NCBI RefSeq assembly: GCF_017573505.1
Contig: NZ_JAGEOJ010000014.1
Coordinates: 248,001 to 312,000, forward strand
Direction: 5' to 3'
DNA length: 64,000 nt
Source of the DNA: Actinomadura barringtoniae
GTDB lineage: Bacteria > Actinomycetota > Actinomycetes > Streptosporangiales > Streptosporangiaceae
The notes under the pieces were generated by a model. It did no database searches and had not been told where the DNA came from. It saw only the letters and a program-made list of their open reading frames with translations. A program made the position numbers and the translations under genes. This document shows positions 1 through 8,573 of this stretch, one piece after another. The stretch's first letter is position 1. Each line of letters opens with the position of its first letter.

Positions 1-354
1 CTGCCCGGCGGGGTCGGCTCGGGTAGCGATCTCCTCGTGCGCGTGACCGAGGTGCCGTACGCGCACGTGGGCGGTCGTCGCAGGCACCAGGCGGCCGATG
101 AGCTCGACGTCCCGGCCGTCGGCGGTCACCTCGACCTCGACCGCCAGATCGGCCCCGGCGAACGTCAGGGCCCGCGTGGACTCGCCGCGCATGCCATGGG
201 CGGCCTGCCCCTGATCCTGAATGAGCTCGGCGAGCCCGGCGCCCGGCTCGCGCCAGGCAATGGCCGAACGCCCGGCAGCAAGCACATGCCCGGGCACCGG
301 ATCTACGCCATGGAACGCCGCCCGGACCTGGGAGAGGAGATCGTCTTCGTTCAT
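1..354 (-). CDS. sigma-factor-associated protein, truncated by window edge
   Basis: An open frame runs from an ATG (352-354) off the left edge with no stop, giving 118 visible residues. The start follows a GGAGG-like sequence. The visible N-terminus opens with MNEDDLLSQVRAAFHGVDPV and later has repeated V/E-rich strands, with no signal peptide or membrane segment. It lies 94 bp downstream of the sigma factor on the same strand. Small proteins of this general look commonly follow ECF-type sigma genes in actinomycetes, where they may act in a sigma-linked signalling set. That role is context inference; no catalytic motif is visible. The C-terminus and any fused domain lie outside the window. 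Confidence 0.6.
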   Translation of the reverse strand, partial: MNEDDLLSQVRAAFHGVDPVPGHVLAAGRSAIAWREPGAGLAELIQDQGQAAHGMRGESTRALTFAGADLAVEVEVTADGRDVELIGRLVPATTAHVRVRHLGHAHEEIATRADPAGQ

Positions 355-448
355 GCCGCGGGCCTCCGTCGTGGGCCGGTCGACCCGGTCGTTCGTCGGG
401 TGAGTCGCCCACCGTTCCGCGTGGGCTGAGCAAAAGAGAGAAGGTGGT

Positions 449-973
449 TCACTGGCCGAGCTTTCGGCGGAGGTTGTCCAAACATCGAGCACGCGTCGGG
501 CCGATGCTGCCGATCGGCATGTCGAGCGCTGCCGCCAGATCGGCGTACGTGGGAGCCAAGGCGAACATCCGCAACAAGGCCTGGCAGCGTTGCGGGAGCG
601 TGTGAATGGCCGCGGCGACGCGCCCGAGCCGTTCACGAGCCACAGCGACCTGTTCCGGCCCTGGCGAGCTGGAGTCGGGGATCTCGCTCGGCAGTTCACG
701 GCCGCGACGCTGAGCCACGCGCAGGCTCTCGCGCCGCGCCGTCACGGCGAGCCAGCCTCCGACCGCTGCCGGTTCGGCGATCTGGTCGATCCGTTCGACC
801 AAGCGCAGCCAGGTCGTCTGCACGACGTCCCCGCTGTCGGCGTCGTTCAGTGAGAACGACCGGGCGATCGACCACAGCAGGCCGCTGTAGCGATCGACGA
901 GCTTGGCCCAGGCCGCGCCGTCTCCGTCGCGTGCCCTGGCCACGAGATAGGCATTGTCATCTTGCAGGGCCAT
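449..973 (-). CDS. ECF-type RNA polymerase sigma factor
   Basis: The 174-residue protein has the two-domain ECF layout. Region 2 covers about residues 8-75 (DGAAWAKLVDRYSGLLWSIA, then DADSGDVVQTTWLRLVERI, the core-binding and -10 recognition helices). Region 4 covers about 115-170 (LPQRCQALLRMF, then YADLAAALDMPIGSIGPTRARCL, a -35 recognition helix-turn-helix). The linker is rich in S and P. Unlike many ECF sigmas, no adjacent classic anti-sigma factor with membrane segments is visible. The next gene downstream is a small soluble-looking protein that could be its partner. The family assignment is firm; the signal it answers is unknown. Confidence 0.92.
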   Translation of the reverse strand: MALQDDNAYLVARARDGDGAAWAKLVDRYSGLLWSIARSFSLNDADSGDVVQTTWLRLVERIDQIAEPAAVGGWLAVTARRESLRVAQRRGRELPSEIPDSSSPGPEQVAVARERLGRVAAAIHTLPQRCQALLRMFALAPTYADLAAALDMPIGSIGPTRARCLDNLRRKLGQ

Positions 974-1218
974 ACGAGTCTCCTCGCGAGGCCCCCCGCT
1001 GCCGATGACATTAGGCCCGCCCCGACGCGCGCACGGCCCGACACAGCCCGCGGTTACCTCTTCGCCGCCATGCCGTGTTCAAGGCCTGATGATTACCTCG
1101 CCCACCACCGGGGTAACCGCCGCCTGCCCAGCCAAGCCCCACCCCGACAAATGCCCCCCGACCCCACTGAACCGGCCGTGCTGAGTCCTGGTCGCGCTGG
1201 GCGGTGGGTGGTGGGGTG

Positions 1219-2457
1219 TTAGTCGGTGGTGAGGATGGTTTTGGTGGTGTCGCTGGTCATGTGGTCGGCGAGGACCTTGGGGGCGTCGTCCAGGTCGGCC
1301 AGGCGGGTGGTTACGGCCTCGGGGTGGAGGGTTGTGGCGGTGACCAGTTCGAGGACTTGAGGAATGAGCGTACGGGTGTGGGCTCGGCCGATGTGGACGG
1401 TCACGTTGCGGACGAAGAGGAGGCTCGCGGGGATGCGGGCCGCGTGGCTCAGGGTGCCTACGCTGCTGCACACTCCGTCGGGAGCGGTCTTGGTCAGTGC
1501 GGTCCGTACTCCTCGCGGGGATCCGCTGATGTCCACCACGAGTGGGGTGAGGGGGTGGCGGCGCAGTTCGGAGGGGGTGATTGTCTCCAGGCCTAGTCCG
1601 GCGGCCTCCTCGCGCACCTGGCTGCGGGCCTCGCAGAAGGTGATCCGGCGGGCTCCCAGGGCTTGGGCCGTCAGGGCGGCGTAGAGGGCGGTGCTGACGC
1701 TGAAGGGATAGCGGGACGCGAGGGAGCCGATGATCAGGACTTCGGTGCCGGGGTCGCGTTCGAGGAGTCGCGGCAGGTGTGGGGCCACGTGCCGGAACCC
1801 GTCGCAGACCGTGTCGGCCAGGCTTGCCACGGCGGCGGGGTCTACGCCGTCGGGCAGCGGTACGAGCATGGCGTCGGCGTACGGTACGCCGACCAGGTCG
1901 GCGTAGGTGCCGCCCCAGTGGCCGCCGATCAGTCCGAAGCCGTACATCGATACTGGGGGTACGGCGCGGCAGCTGCCTGTCAGGCCGGCTTGGCAGGCGC
2001 TGCACTTGCCGCAGCTGATCTCGAAGGGGACCACTACGCGGTCGCCCACTTGAACGGTCTGCACCTGGGATCCGACGGCGACCACCTCGGCCACGCATTC
2101 GTGACCTAGCTGCAGCGGCCGGGGGAAGGGCGTACGGCCGAGGACGAGCGGCCGGTCCAGGTCGCAGGTGGCCATGGCGATCGGGTGGACCGTGGCTCCC
2201 AGCGGGCCTGGTGGGGGAGGCGCGGGTACTTGCCGCCACGAGAGGCGGCCGCTTGGTGAGACGACCAGCGCTCGCATTCGCTCGCGTCCGGGACTGAATC
2301 GCTCACGTGTTGCTTTGGCGACCGCTGTGCGTAGCCGGGAGAATCGTTGGTCGGCGTTCCAGCCGAACATCCCCTTCGACGCGGCGGCCATGTCGCGCGG
2401 GTCTGTCGTGGCCAACTGCCGCACCGTGCCATACGGCCGAAATCGAGTCGCTGCCAT
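1219..2457 (-). CDS. zinc-dependent alcohol dehydrogenase-like protein (MDR family)
   Basis: The 412 residues include about 60 at the N-terminus that precede the usual MDR fold; an internal Met (MRALVVSPSG) may be the true start. The catalytic-zinc region shows ATCDLDRP and GHE. The structural zinc lobe shows four cysteines in CGKCSACQAGLTGSC. The Rossmann nucleotide loop (IIGSLASRYPFS) lacks the textbook GxGxxG spacing, so cofactor choice is uncertain. The likely role is NAD(P)-dependent oxidation or reduction of a sugar or alcohol in the cytosol. It stands alone, with no co-oriented close partner, so the pathway is not defined by context. Confidence 0.8.
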   Translation of the reverse strand: MAATRFRPYGTVRQLATTDPRDMAAASKGMFGWNADQRFSRLRTAVAKATRERFSPGRERMRALVVSPSGRLSWRQVPAPPPPGPLGATVHPIAMATCDLDRPLVLGRTPFPRPLQLGHECVAEVVAVGSQVQTVQVGDRVVVPFEISCGKCSACQAGLTGSCRAVPPVSMYGFGLIGGHWGGTYADLVGVPYADAMLVPLPDGVDPAAVASLADTVCDGFRHVAPHLPRLLERDPGTEVLIIGSLASRYPFSVSTALYAALTAQALGARRITFCEARSQVREEAAGLGLETITPSELRRHPLTPLVVDISGSPRGVRTALTKTAPDGVCSSVGTLSHAARIPASLLFVRNVTVHIGRAHTRTLIPQVLELVTATTLHPEAVTTRLADLDDAPKVLADHMTSDTTKTILTTD

Positions 2458-2721
2458 ATCGCCCCCTCCGCTCTTTCACCGTAAACCCGGGACTCCCAAG
2501 GTCCCCGGCGACCCCCGTTCACGACAAAGCGCCTGGGCTAGGTGCTTGTCTCGGTCTGGTCGAGCGCGCACGGTCAGAGCGCGGCGACGTTGCTGAGGGC
2601 CTTGCAACGTGACCCCTGAGCGGCGATGGAGCTTGCGATGGTCGTTTGCGTGTTTCGGTGCGGGGTTGGACGGGGCGGCTGGGGCCGATCCCGTTTTTGG
2701 GCTTGTCGGGTTCAGGGGCTG

Positions 2722-3888
2722 TTAGCCGAGGGGGGTTAGGTTGACGGCCTCTTTGAGGAAGAGGACGGCGTCGATGGTGGTGATGTGGGTCGGGTCTAGG
2801 GGGAAGTAGGCGAAGTCGTTGGAAACGCGTGGGGTCGGGGTGGGGACGGCCTCGGCTAGGTGGCGGGCGTTGATTAGGGAGTGGTCCCAGGGGAGCTTGG
2901 AAAGGGCGCCTTCGAGGGTTTCTGGGGGTGGGGTGTCGTTGGCAATGGTGCCGAAGGCTGAGGCTATGAAGGCGTAGCGGTCGCCTAGGTGGGTTTCGGT
3001 GATGGCGCCGGCGCTCCACCAGTCGATGCGGTGGTCGCCGAACGACATGACGCTCTTGTGGCGCTGCAGGTGGAGGTTGCTGGCGAAGACGAGCGTGGGG
3101 TTTTCGGCAGCGATGGCTCGGAGGTTGGCGGCCATCATGGTGTCGCGTAGGGCGGATAGGCGGCCCCAACGTTCTGGGGTGTCCTCGGCCATGTAGCGGT
3201 GGTAGCGGAGCAGGCCGACGGCGGTACGGGCGTAGAGGTGTGCTCGTTCTCGGGTCTGGGCGTCTAGGCGGGGTGTCTGAGTGTCGAGGAGTGCGACCAT
3301 GTCGTCGGCGATCAGGCGGAGGCGCTGGGCGTTGGGGGACTGGCCGATCGATTTGGACGCGTCCATGGCCGTGGCCTCGTTCGACCAGGGGTCGTCCGGG
3401 CCCAGGAGGGCGTCGAGGGTTTCCCGGGCGCAGGGGAGCGGGCCCTCTAGGAGGTCGTAGAGGCCGGTGAGCGCTTGGCGCGGGCTTGCGGCCCAGTATT
3501 CGAGCGGGCCGTCGAATCCGTGGAAGCGGAGCTTCTCGTCGTGCTGCCGGTTGTACGCGTGCATCCAGCGCACCAGCTCGCGGTTGGCGGGTGAGGTGCC
3601 GAAGCTGTGGCTGAAGCCGCGTTCCATGACGTCGTCGAGCGTGCCTTCGCCTGTCGCCAGGTAGTCATCGACGATGAGGCCCATGAGGCAGTCGCTCTCG
3701 ATGGCGAACGAGCGGTAGCCCTCGTGCTCGACCAGGTGCCGGAAGAGCTCGTTGCGTACTTCGCCGAGTTCGCCTACGAAGTGCCGGGCCTCGCCCAGGC
3801 CGAGGAGGCTGGGCTTGGCGGGAAGCGACTGGAGGAACGCCGAGATGGCCGCGCCATCGAGTGGCCGGGCTGTGTTCTTGAGGTCCAT
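2722..3888 (-). CDS. erythromycin esterase-like protein
   Basis: The 388-residue protein matches the erythromycin esterase (Ere) superfamily. It has GLGEARHF with a catalytic-type His near residue 36, an Ala-Ile-Glu-Ser-Asp segment with the active-site Glu near 64, and later His-containing segments (NLHLQRHKS). Ere enzymes open the macrolactone of 14-membered macrolides, but many family members have unknown substrates, so macrolide resistance is not proven. The gene is divergent from a double-MerR regulator 90 bp away. An 18-bp perfect inverted repeat lies immediately before its ATG, and the only SD-like GAAGG is 1 nt from ATG. This suggests a leaderless or operator-covered start. Confidence 0.85.
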   Translation of the reverse strand: MDLKNTARPLDGAAISAFLQSLPAKPSLLGLGEARHFVGELGEVRNELFRHLVEHEGYRSFAIESDCLMGLIVDDYLATGEGTLDDVMERGFSHSFGTSPANRELVRWMHAYNRQHDEKLRFHGFDGPLEYWAASPRQALTGLYDLLEGPLPCARETLDALLGPDDPWSNEATAMDASKSIGQSPNAQRLRLIADDMVALLDTQTPRLDAQTRERAHLYARTAVGLLRYHRYMAEDTPERWGRLSALRDTMMAANLRAIAAENPTLVFASNLHLQRHKSVMSFGDHRIDWWSAGAITETHLGDRYAFIASAFGTIANDTPPPETLEGALSKLPWDHSLINARHLAEAVPTPTPRVSNDFAYFPLDPTHITTIDAVLFLKEAVNLTPLG

Positions 3889-3889
3889 T

Positions 3890-3910
3890 CCTTCAACGGT
3901 ATCGTTGAAC
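3890..3910. promoter_or_regulatory. palindromic operator-like element at the esterase start
   Basis: TTCAACG (3892-3898), a 4-bp spacer and CGTTGAA (3903-3909) form a perfect inverted repeat in the divergent esterase/MerR promoter region. Read on the reverse strand, its TTGAAGG end is separated by one base from the esterase ATG. A related element with the same CCTTCAA-N8-TTGA geometry, at the same distance from an ATG, occurs at 60857-60877. Binding by the neighbouring MerR-type protein is inference. Confidence 0.55.
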
Positions 3911-3978
3911 CTTCGGTGGAAACTTTGGCGCGGATATGGCGAGTTGACAGGGGCTGAGCTTCAAACGATGGTGCATTC

Positions 3979-4707
3979 GTGAGGCCGGTCGATCTGGCGC
4001 GTGAGCATGGGCTGTCCACTCAGGCGATCCGGAACTATGAGGACGCGGGGATCCTGCCTGCGGCCGAACGCACCGAGCATGGCTATCGCACTTACAGGGC
4101 GTTGCATGCGCAGGCTTTGCGCGCGTTCCTCGCGCTGGTGCCCGGGCACGGTCACCAGACGGCGACGTCGATCATGCAGGCGGTCAATCGAGGGGCCGCG
4201 GAGGAGGCGTTGCGGGTCATCGATGAGAGTCATGGGCAGCTGCTCGATGACCGTCGTGTGCTGCAGGCCGTTGAGGCTGCGCTTGTGGATCTGGCGCCGG
4301 TGCCGTCCGTGCCGTCCGTGCCGTCCGTGCCGTCCGTGCCGTCCGTGCCGGAGGAACGTGGTGAGGTGTTCATCGGGCCGCTGGCCAGGCGGCTCGGGCT
4401 GCGTCCCGCCACGTTGCGCAAGTGGGAGAACGCCGGGCTCGTTCGGCCGCGTCGTGATCCGCAGACGGGTTACCGGGTCTACAGCGCGGCCGACGTACGG
4501 GACGTTCGGCTGGCTCATCAGCTGAGGCGGGGCGGCTATCTGCTGGAGCAGATCGCTCCGCTGATCGATCAGGTTCGGAACGCGGGAGGGATCGCTCCGC
4601 TGGAGTCGACCTTGCGTGATTGGCAGGGGCGGCTGTCGGCTCGGGGGCGCGCGATGCTCACGGGCGCTGCTGAGCTGGACGAGTATCTGCGGCTCTGCGA
4701 TAGGTGA
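3979..4707 (+). CDS. double MerR-domain transcriptional regulator (TioE-like)
   Basis: The 242-residue protein contains two MerR-type DNA-binding modules. The first is at the N-terminus (VDLAREHGLSTQAIRNYEDAGIL) and the second near residues 130-200 (GPLARRLGLRPATLRKWENA, then TGYRVYSAADVRDVRLAHQL). A low-complexity linker of five Val-Pro-Ser units at about residues 109-124 separates them and is encoded by an exact 9-bp tandem repeat. TioE-type regulators have this duplicated layout. No C-terminal drug-binding domain is obvious. It starts with GTG, diverges from the esterase gene, and overlaps the convergent downstream gene by about 50 bp. It probably controls itself and the esterase. Confidence 0.85.
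   Translation: MRPVDLAREHGLSTQAIRNYEDAGILPAAERTEHGYRTYRALHAQALRAFLALVPGHGHQTATSIMQAVNRGAAEEALRVIDESHGQLLDDRRVLQAVEAALVDLAPVPSVPSVPSVPSVPSVPEERGEVFIGPLARRLGLRPATLRKWENAGLVRPRRDPQTGYRVYSAADVRDVRLAHQLRRGGYLLEQIAPLIDQVRNAGGIAPLESTLRDWQGRLSARGRAMLTGAAELDEYLRLCDR
4302..4346 (+). repeat. five exact 9-bp tandem units in the MerR linker
   Basis: GCCGTCCGT is repeated five times without a mismatch and in frame, producing the VPS repeat that links the two MerR modules. Because the unit is nine bases, slippage would change linker length without breaking the frame. Confidence 0.95.
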
Positions 4708-5128
4708 TGGTCAGGTCGTCTTCCCAGTTCGTTCCGTCGTGCGACAGCTGGCTTTGGCCCTCGATGGTGTCGCCGTTCTGGCTCAGCTTGCCGGTGAAGC
4801 GCTGGTGGAAAGGACCCACGTCGCCCCAGAACCGCCACTGGCGTTCGTTGATGCTGACGGCCAGCACCCGGTGTACGCCGCGTACATCGAAATAGTGCAT
4901 CGACAAGCGGCCGTCGGTGACGCCGGTGATCGCGATCGCGTCCGGGATCTCCGGATGGTCGTACCGCGAACGTTGGATCAGGAACGTGCGGCCCTCAAGC
5001 CACTCGAACGTCACCTGCCCCTTGATGAACGCCCCGGGAAGCCCCACGTGCGTCGCCTCGATCTCCCACGCGCCGATCAAGCGCTCCGCGGCCTTGAGCT
5101 CGGGCGGTTGGGGTTGGCTGTCTGACAT
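4658..5128 (-). CDS. lipocalin-like / DUF1579-type hypothetical protein
   Basis: The preferred start is the internal ATG at 5128, preceded by GGAGG at 8 bp; a frame start 15 bp upstream lacks this. The 156-residue product has ERLIGAWEIEATHVGLPGAF, then alternating beta strands with conserved aromatic residues (FEWLEGRTFL, MHYFDVRGVHRVL, WRFWGDVGPFHQRF). This looks like a small beta-barrel similar to DUF1579 or lipocalin-like proteins of unknown ligand. There is no signal peptide. The 3' end overlaps the convergent MerR gene. Function is not assigned. Confidence 0.7.
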   Translation of the reverse strand: MSDSQPQPPELKAAERLIGAWEIEATHVGLPGAFIKGQVTFEWLEGRTFLIQRSRYDHPEIPDAIAITGVTDGRLSMHYFDVRGVHRVLAVSINERQWRFWGDVGPFHQRFTGKLSQNGDTIEGQSQLSHDGTNWEDDLTITYRRAADTRPAQQRP

Positions 5129-5279
5129 CGTCCGGTCCTCCATCCGGGAGCCTGACCGCGCAGCGAAGGGGCCGAGCGCGGGCGGTGCTGAACGTGAACG
5201 CGAACGTCCAGCGATCTAACCCGTTCAGCTAACCAGGCTCGGGATCTTCGCTCCACCTGTCCTCTGGACGCCCCTCACC

Positions 5280-6437
5280 TCAGAGGATGATCACGCCCAG
5301 GTCGGGGAGCGTGGGGGAGGAGTGCGGGTCCAGGACCTGGTCGGCGGCTTCTACTGCGGAGAGGTCCTGTGAAGCGGCCAAAGCGGCTATCCGCCCGGCT
5401 ACCGCGGGAGTGGCGAAGGATGTGCCGCTCCAGGTGGCGTAGCCGTTGAACGCGTCCGGATCCAGCCCGTTCACCCGAGGTTTGGGGCCGTCGAAGCGAA
5501 CGTACGCGCTGGGAACGGAAACCCCTGGCGCGCAAGCGTCCACCCACCACCCGTAGTTGGAGAACCAAGCGCGATCGCCGCTGTCCAGAGCCGCCACCGC
5601 GATGACCGCCTTGAGCGCCGCAGGAAAGAAAGGACGGTCCGACCCCGAGTTCCCCGCGCAAGCGACGACCACCGTACGACGCCCCAGAGCAGAGATGGCC
5701 CGGGACATCACGGGCGAAGGCCGGTCGTCGAACGTGTAGCAGCCGATGGAGAGGTTGACGATGTCGGCGCCGCCCTGGTGCTTGAGCCACGACAGGGCGC
5801 GGATGACGTCGACCTCGTCGCCCACACCGTCGCCGCCGATGACGCGGCGGGCGAGGATGCGGGCGGTGGGGCAGTGCTGGAGGAGGACCCCGGCGATGAA
5901 CGTGCCGTGGCCGGCCTGGGCGTCGAGTTCGAAGTCGAGGTCGGCGTCCAGGACCTCGGCGACCTCCTCGCGCTGCTCCATGTACCAGTCGGTGCCCTCG
6001 TACCAAGGATGAGGCGACAGGCCGGTGTCCAGGACGGCGATGGAGACGTCGCGGTGGGCGGTGGCTTCGGGGGCGGGGATAGGGGCCGAGGGGCGCGGAA
6101 GGTCGGCGGGGCCGGACCACCACATGGGCTGGCCGTGCACGATGTGGTTGGGGGAGACGCTCAGGCGGCGGTGACGTCCTTCGCCCGCGAGGGTCGCGGA
6201 GAGTTCGCAGACGTCGACCTTGGCGGGGGCGCGCAGCCGCAGGCGGGTGACGCCGTGCTCATCGTGCCGCGAGTCGTACCAGCGGCGAACCAGTTCCTCG
6301 GCGGCCGACGCGTCGTGGTCGGCGACGAGGATCTGGTCGCGGCGGATGAGCGCGGGGCGGCCGGGGAGGGCTTCCACGATCTGGGCGTCGCGGTGGCGTG
6401 CCAGGAGCCGTTCCAGCCGTACTTCTTGGTCGAACAT
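5280..6437 (-). CDS. S8 family serine peptidase (subtilisin-like)
   Basis: The start is taken at the ATG at 6437 (MFDQEVRLERLL), giving 385 residues; a frame start at 6488 would overlap the divergent gene. The catalytic triad is visible: Asp in AVLDTGLSPHP (about 137), His in GHGTFIAGV (about 177) and Ser in SGTSFATP (about 340), with the oxyanion region AGNSG. The first 130 residues form an extra N-terminal domain without signal peptide or propeptide signature, so the enzyme may be cytosolic. Such intracellular S8 proteins occur near sigma-linked signalling sets in actinomycetes; the sigma factor 4.5 kb away may be coincidental. Confidence 0.9.
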   Translation of the reverse strand: MFDQEVRLERLLARHRDAQIVEALPGRPALIRRDQILVADHDASAAEELVRRWYDSRHDEHGVTRLRLRAPAKVDVCELSATLAGEGRHRRLSVSPNHIVHGQPMWWSGPADLPRPSAPIPAPEATAHRDVSIAVLDTGLSPHPWYEGTDWYMEQREEVAEVLDADLDFELDAQAGHGTFIAGVLLQHCPTARILARRVIGGDGVGDEVDVIRALSWLKHQGGADIVNLSIGCYTFDDRPSPVMSRAISALGRRTVVVACAGNSGSDRPFFPAALKAVIAVAALDSGDRAWFSNYGWWVDACAPGVSVPSAYVRFDGPKPRVNGLDPDAFNGYATWSGTSFATPAVAGRIAALAASQDLSAVEAADQVLDPHSSPTLPDLGVIIL

Positions 6438-6479
6438 CGACACCAGCCTTAACCGTATGTGACTGAGGGTGACTGCATC

Positions 6480-8090
6480 ATGCCGCATCGTGTCCGCGTT
6501 GAAACGGGGTGGCGGGCGGCGTGGCGCGGGTGCGTTACTGGAGTTGTGATCGGACGCCTCGCGCTTCCCCGGTCGGTACGGCTGCCGTGGGAGCGCGTCG
6601 GGAGCCTGGCGGCCGGTGTGATGCCGCTGCTGGCGTTCCCGCGCGCCGATTTCGGGTGGCTGGCGTGGGTGGTGCTGGTGCCCGGGATGCTGCTGATGCT
6701 GAACGCGCGGGACGTGCGCGAGGCCGCACTGCGCGGGTGGTGGTTCGGCGCCGGGTTCCTGCTCGCGGCGCTGTACTGGACGTTGCCCGACATCGGCCCC
6801 GGGCTGCCGCTGCTGGCGATCGTGTTCGGCGTGCCGTGGGCGGCGTGGGGCGCGGCGGTGCGGTGGCTGATGCCGGAGCGGCCGCTGGCGGCCCTGGTCG
6901 TTCTGCCGAACGGGTGGCTGGCGATCGAGCTGATCCGTTCCTGGCCACGCCTGGGCGGGCCGTGGGCGCTGCTCGGCGCGACGCAGTGGCGGTACCCGGC
7001 GGTGCTGAGCCTCGCGTCGGTGGGCGGCGTATGGCTGATCTCAGTCGCGATCGTCGCGGTCAACACCCTCGTCGTGCTGTTCATCGTCCGGCGCCGGGTC
7101 TGGCCGGTCGCCGCAGCGGCCGCGATCCTCCTGGCCGGCCCCCTGACGTACACGCTGACCCCCGCGCCCCCCGCTCCCACGTCCGCGACGCCCGGGCTGA
7201 CGGGTGGGGGTGGGGGCGGGGATGGGCGGATGTTGCGGGTGGCGTTGGTTCAGCCGGGGATTGTGCATGACCCGGCGGAACGGCTCGCGGCCAGTGAAGG
7301 GATCACTGCCGGTCTGCCTGCCGTGGATCTGGTCGTGTGGGGTGAGAGCAGCGTTGGGTACGACCTGGATCGGCGCACCGACATCGTGGACCGCCTGACC
7401 GCCCTCAACTCGCGCGGTGACCTGCTGGTGAACGAGGACGCTCGGGACGCCAGGGGGCGCATCTCCAAGAGCTCGATCCTGGTCGGGCGGAACGGCCCAC
7501 GCGACCGGTACGTGAAGACGCGGCTGGTGCCGTTCGGCGAGTACATCCCGTTCCGTTCGAGCATCGGCTGGCTCAGCCGGATCAGCGCGGCGGCGAGTGA
7601 GGACCGGGTGCCCGGGACCGGCCCTGAGGTCATGTCGGCGGGAGGTACGACGATCGGGCCGCTGATCTGCTTCGAGTCGACGTTCCCCGACCTCGCCCGT
7701 ACGGTCGTGAACCGTGGCGCGCAGGTCATCGTCTACCAGTCGTCGACGTCCTCGTTCCAGGACAGCTGGGCTCCGCGGCAGCACGCGGCGCTCGGCGCCG
7801 TTCGCGCCGCCGAGACCGGACGGCCCGTCGTTCAGGCGGCGCTCACCGGAGTCTCGGCCGCTTACGATTCACGTGGCCGACGCCTCACGCACCTCGATAC
7901 CGACGGCCGTGGTGCGACCTTGGTCACGTTGCGATTGCCGAACGCCTCGTCCCGCACGCTGTACGACCGCTGGGGCAACTACGTTCCCTGCCTTGCGCTC
8001 GCCGTCACCTTCGGTGCCGCAGCCGCCGCCGCGTACACCCTCCGCCGCGGCTCACGCGCCACCGGTGCCCGGCGCGACCGCCCCCTGTGA
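6480..8090 (+). CDS. lnt: apolipoprotein N-acyltransferase
   Basis: Lnt transfers a third acyl chain to the N-terminal cysteine of lipoproteins at the membrane. The 536-residue protein (start at ATG 6480, chosen because GAGG lies upstream) has about six or more hydrophobic segments in residues 40-230, then a nitrilase-fold domain. The catalytic triad is visible as Glu (WGESSVG, about 289), Lys (YVKTRLVPFGEY, about 346) and Cys (PLICFES, about 397). A glycine run near residue 242 joins the membrane and catalytic parts, and a last hydrophobic segment precedes the basic C-terminus. Two lipoproteins encoded in this window (at 29 and 46 kb) are the kind of protein it would act on. Confidence 0.92.
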   Translation: MPHRVRVETGWRAAWRGCVTGVVIGRLALPRSVRLPWERVGSLAAGVMPLLAFPRADFGWLAWVVLVPGMLLMLNARDVREAALRGWWFGAGFLLAALYWTLPDIGPGLPLLAIVFGVPWAAWGAAVRWLMPERPLAALVVLPNGWLAIELIRSWPRLGGPWALLGATQWRYPAVLSLASVGGVWLISVAIVAVNTLVVLFIVRRRVWPVAAAAAILLAGPLTYTLTPAPPAPTSATPGLTGGGGGGDGRMLRVALVQPGIVHDPAERLAASEGITAGLPAVDLVVWGESSVGYDLDRRTDIVDRLTALNSRGDLLVNEDARDARGRISKSSILVGRNGPRDRYVKTRLVPFGEYIPFRSSIGWLSRISAAASEDRVPGTGPEVMSAGGTTIGPLICFESTFPDLARTVVNRGAQVIVYQSSTSSFQDSWAPRQHAALGAVRAAETGRPVVQAALTGVSAAYDSRGRRLTHLDTDGRGATLVTLRLPNASSRTLYDRWGNYVPCLALAVTFGAAAAAAYTLRRGSRATGARRDRPL

Positions 8091-8573
8091 GATCCACGCA
8101 GCCCCCCGCCCGACCGCTGGTTCGCCGCCTCTGCGTGCCCTGCGCGCGCTCGTCGTCCCGGCGTTTGCGGGCGGGAGTGTTTTCGCAGGTGAACGGAGGG
8201 CCCGGCAGGGCAGGGACAGGTGTCCCTGGTAGGCGGGACGCGTCTGTCCTTACTGTCAGTATTGCGACGGCCACCTGACCACCGCTCGCAGCCACCGCGG
8301 ATGGGGGTTTCCGCGAGAAGTGCGAGCGGGGTCGTCGCTTTTTCTGCGTTCACCACCGGTCCGATGCGGACCTCCGCGAGCGGGCGTGCGAGCTCAGCCG
8401 TCGCCCGGACGCGATGTTGGACCGCGCGAGGCGCGCGGTCAAGCGTTCGGCAAACAATGGTCGTGCGGTGGTGTGTCCGGTTCCGATGATGCACAATGAG
8501 GGACGCGGACGCCGTCTTGGGACGTACGAGGCCGTAGGGGAAGACGAGCCTCAGTACAGATCCAGGAGGTCCG
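8091..8573. other. intergenic region with no supported gene
   Basis: This 483-bp stretch lies between lnt and the DUF3145 gene. The frames on both strands have low-complexity Arg/Ser/Pro composition and no family likeness. The last 130 bp are less GC-rich and probably carry the DUF3145 promoter, but no clear -35/-10 pair can be named. Confidence 0.6.
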
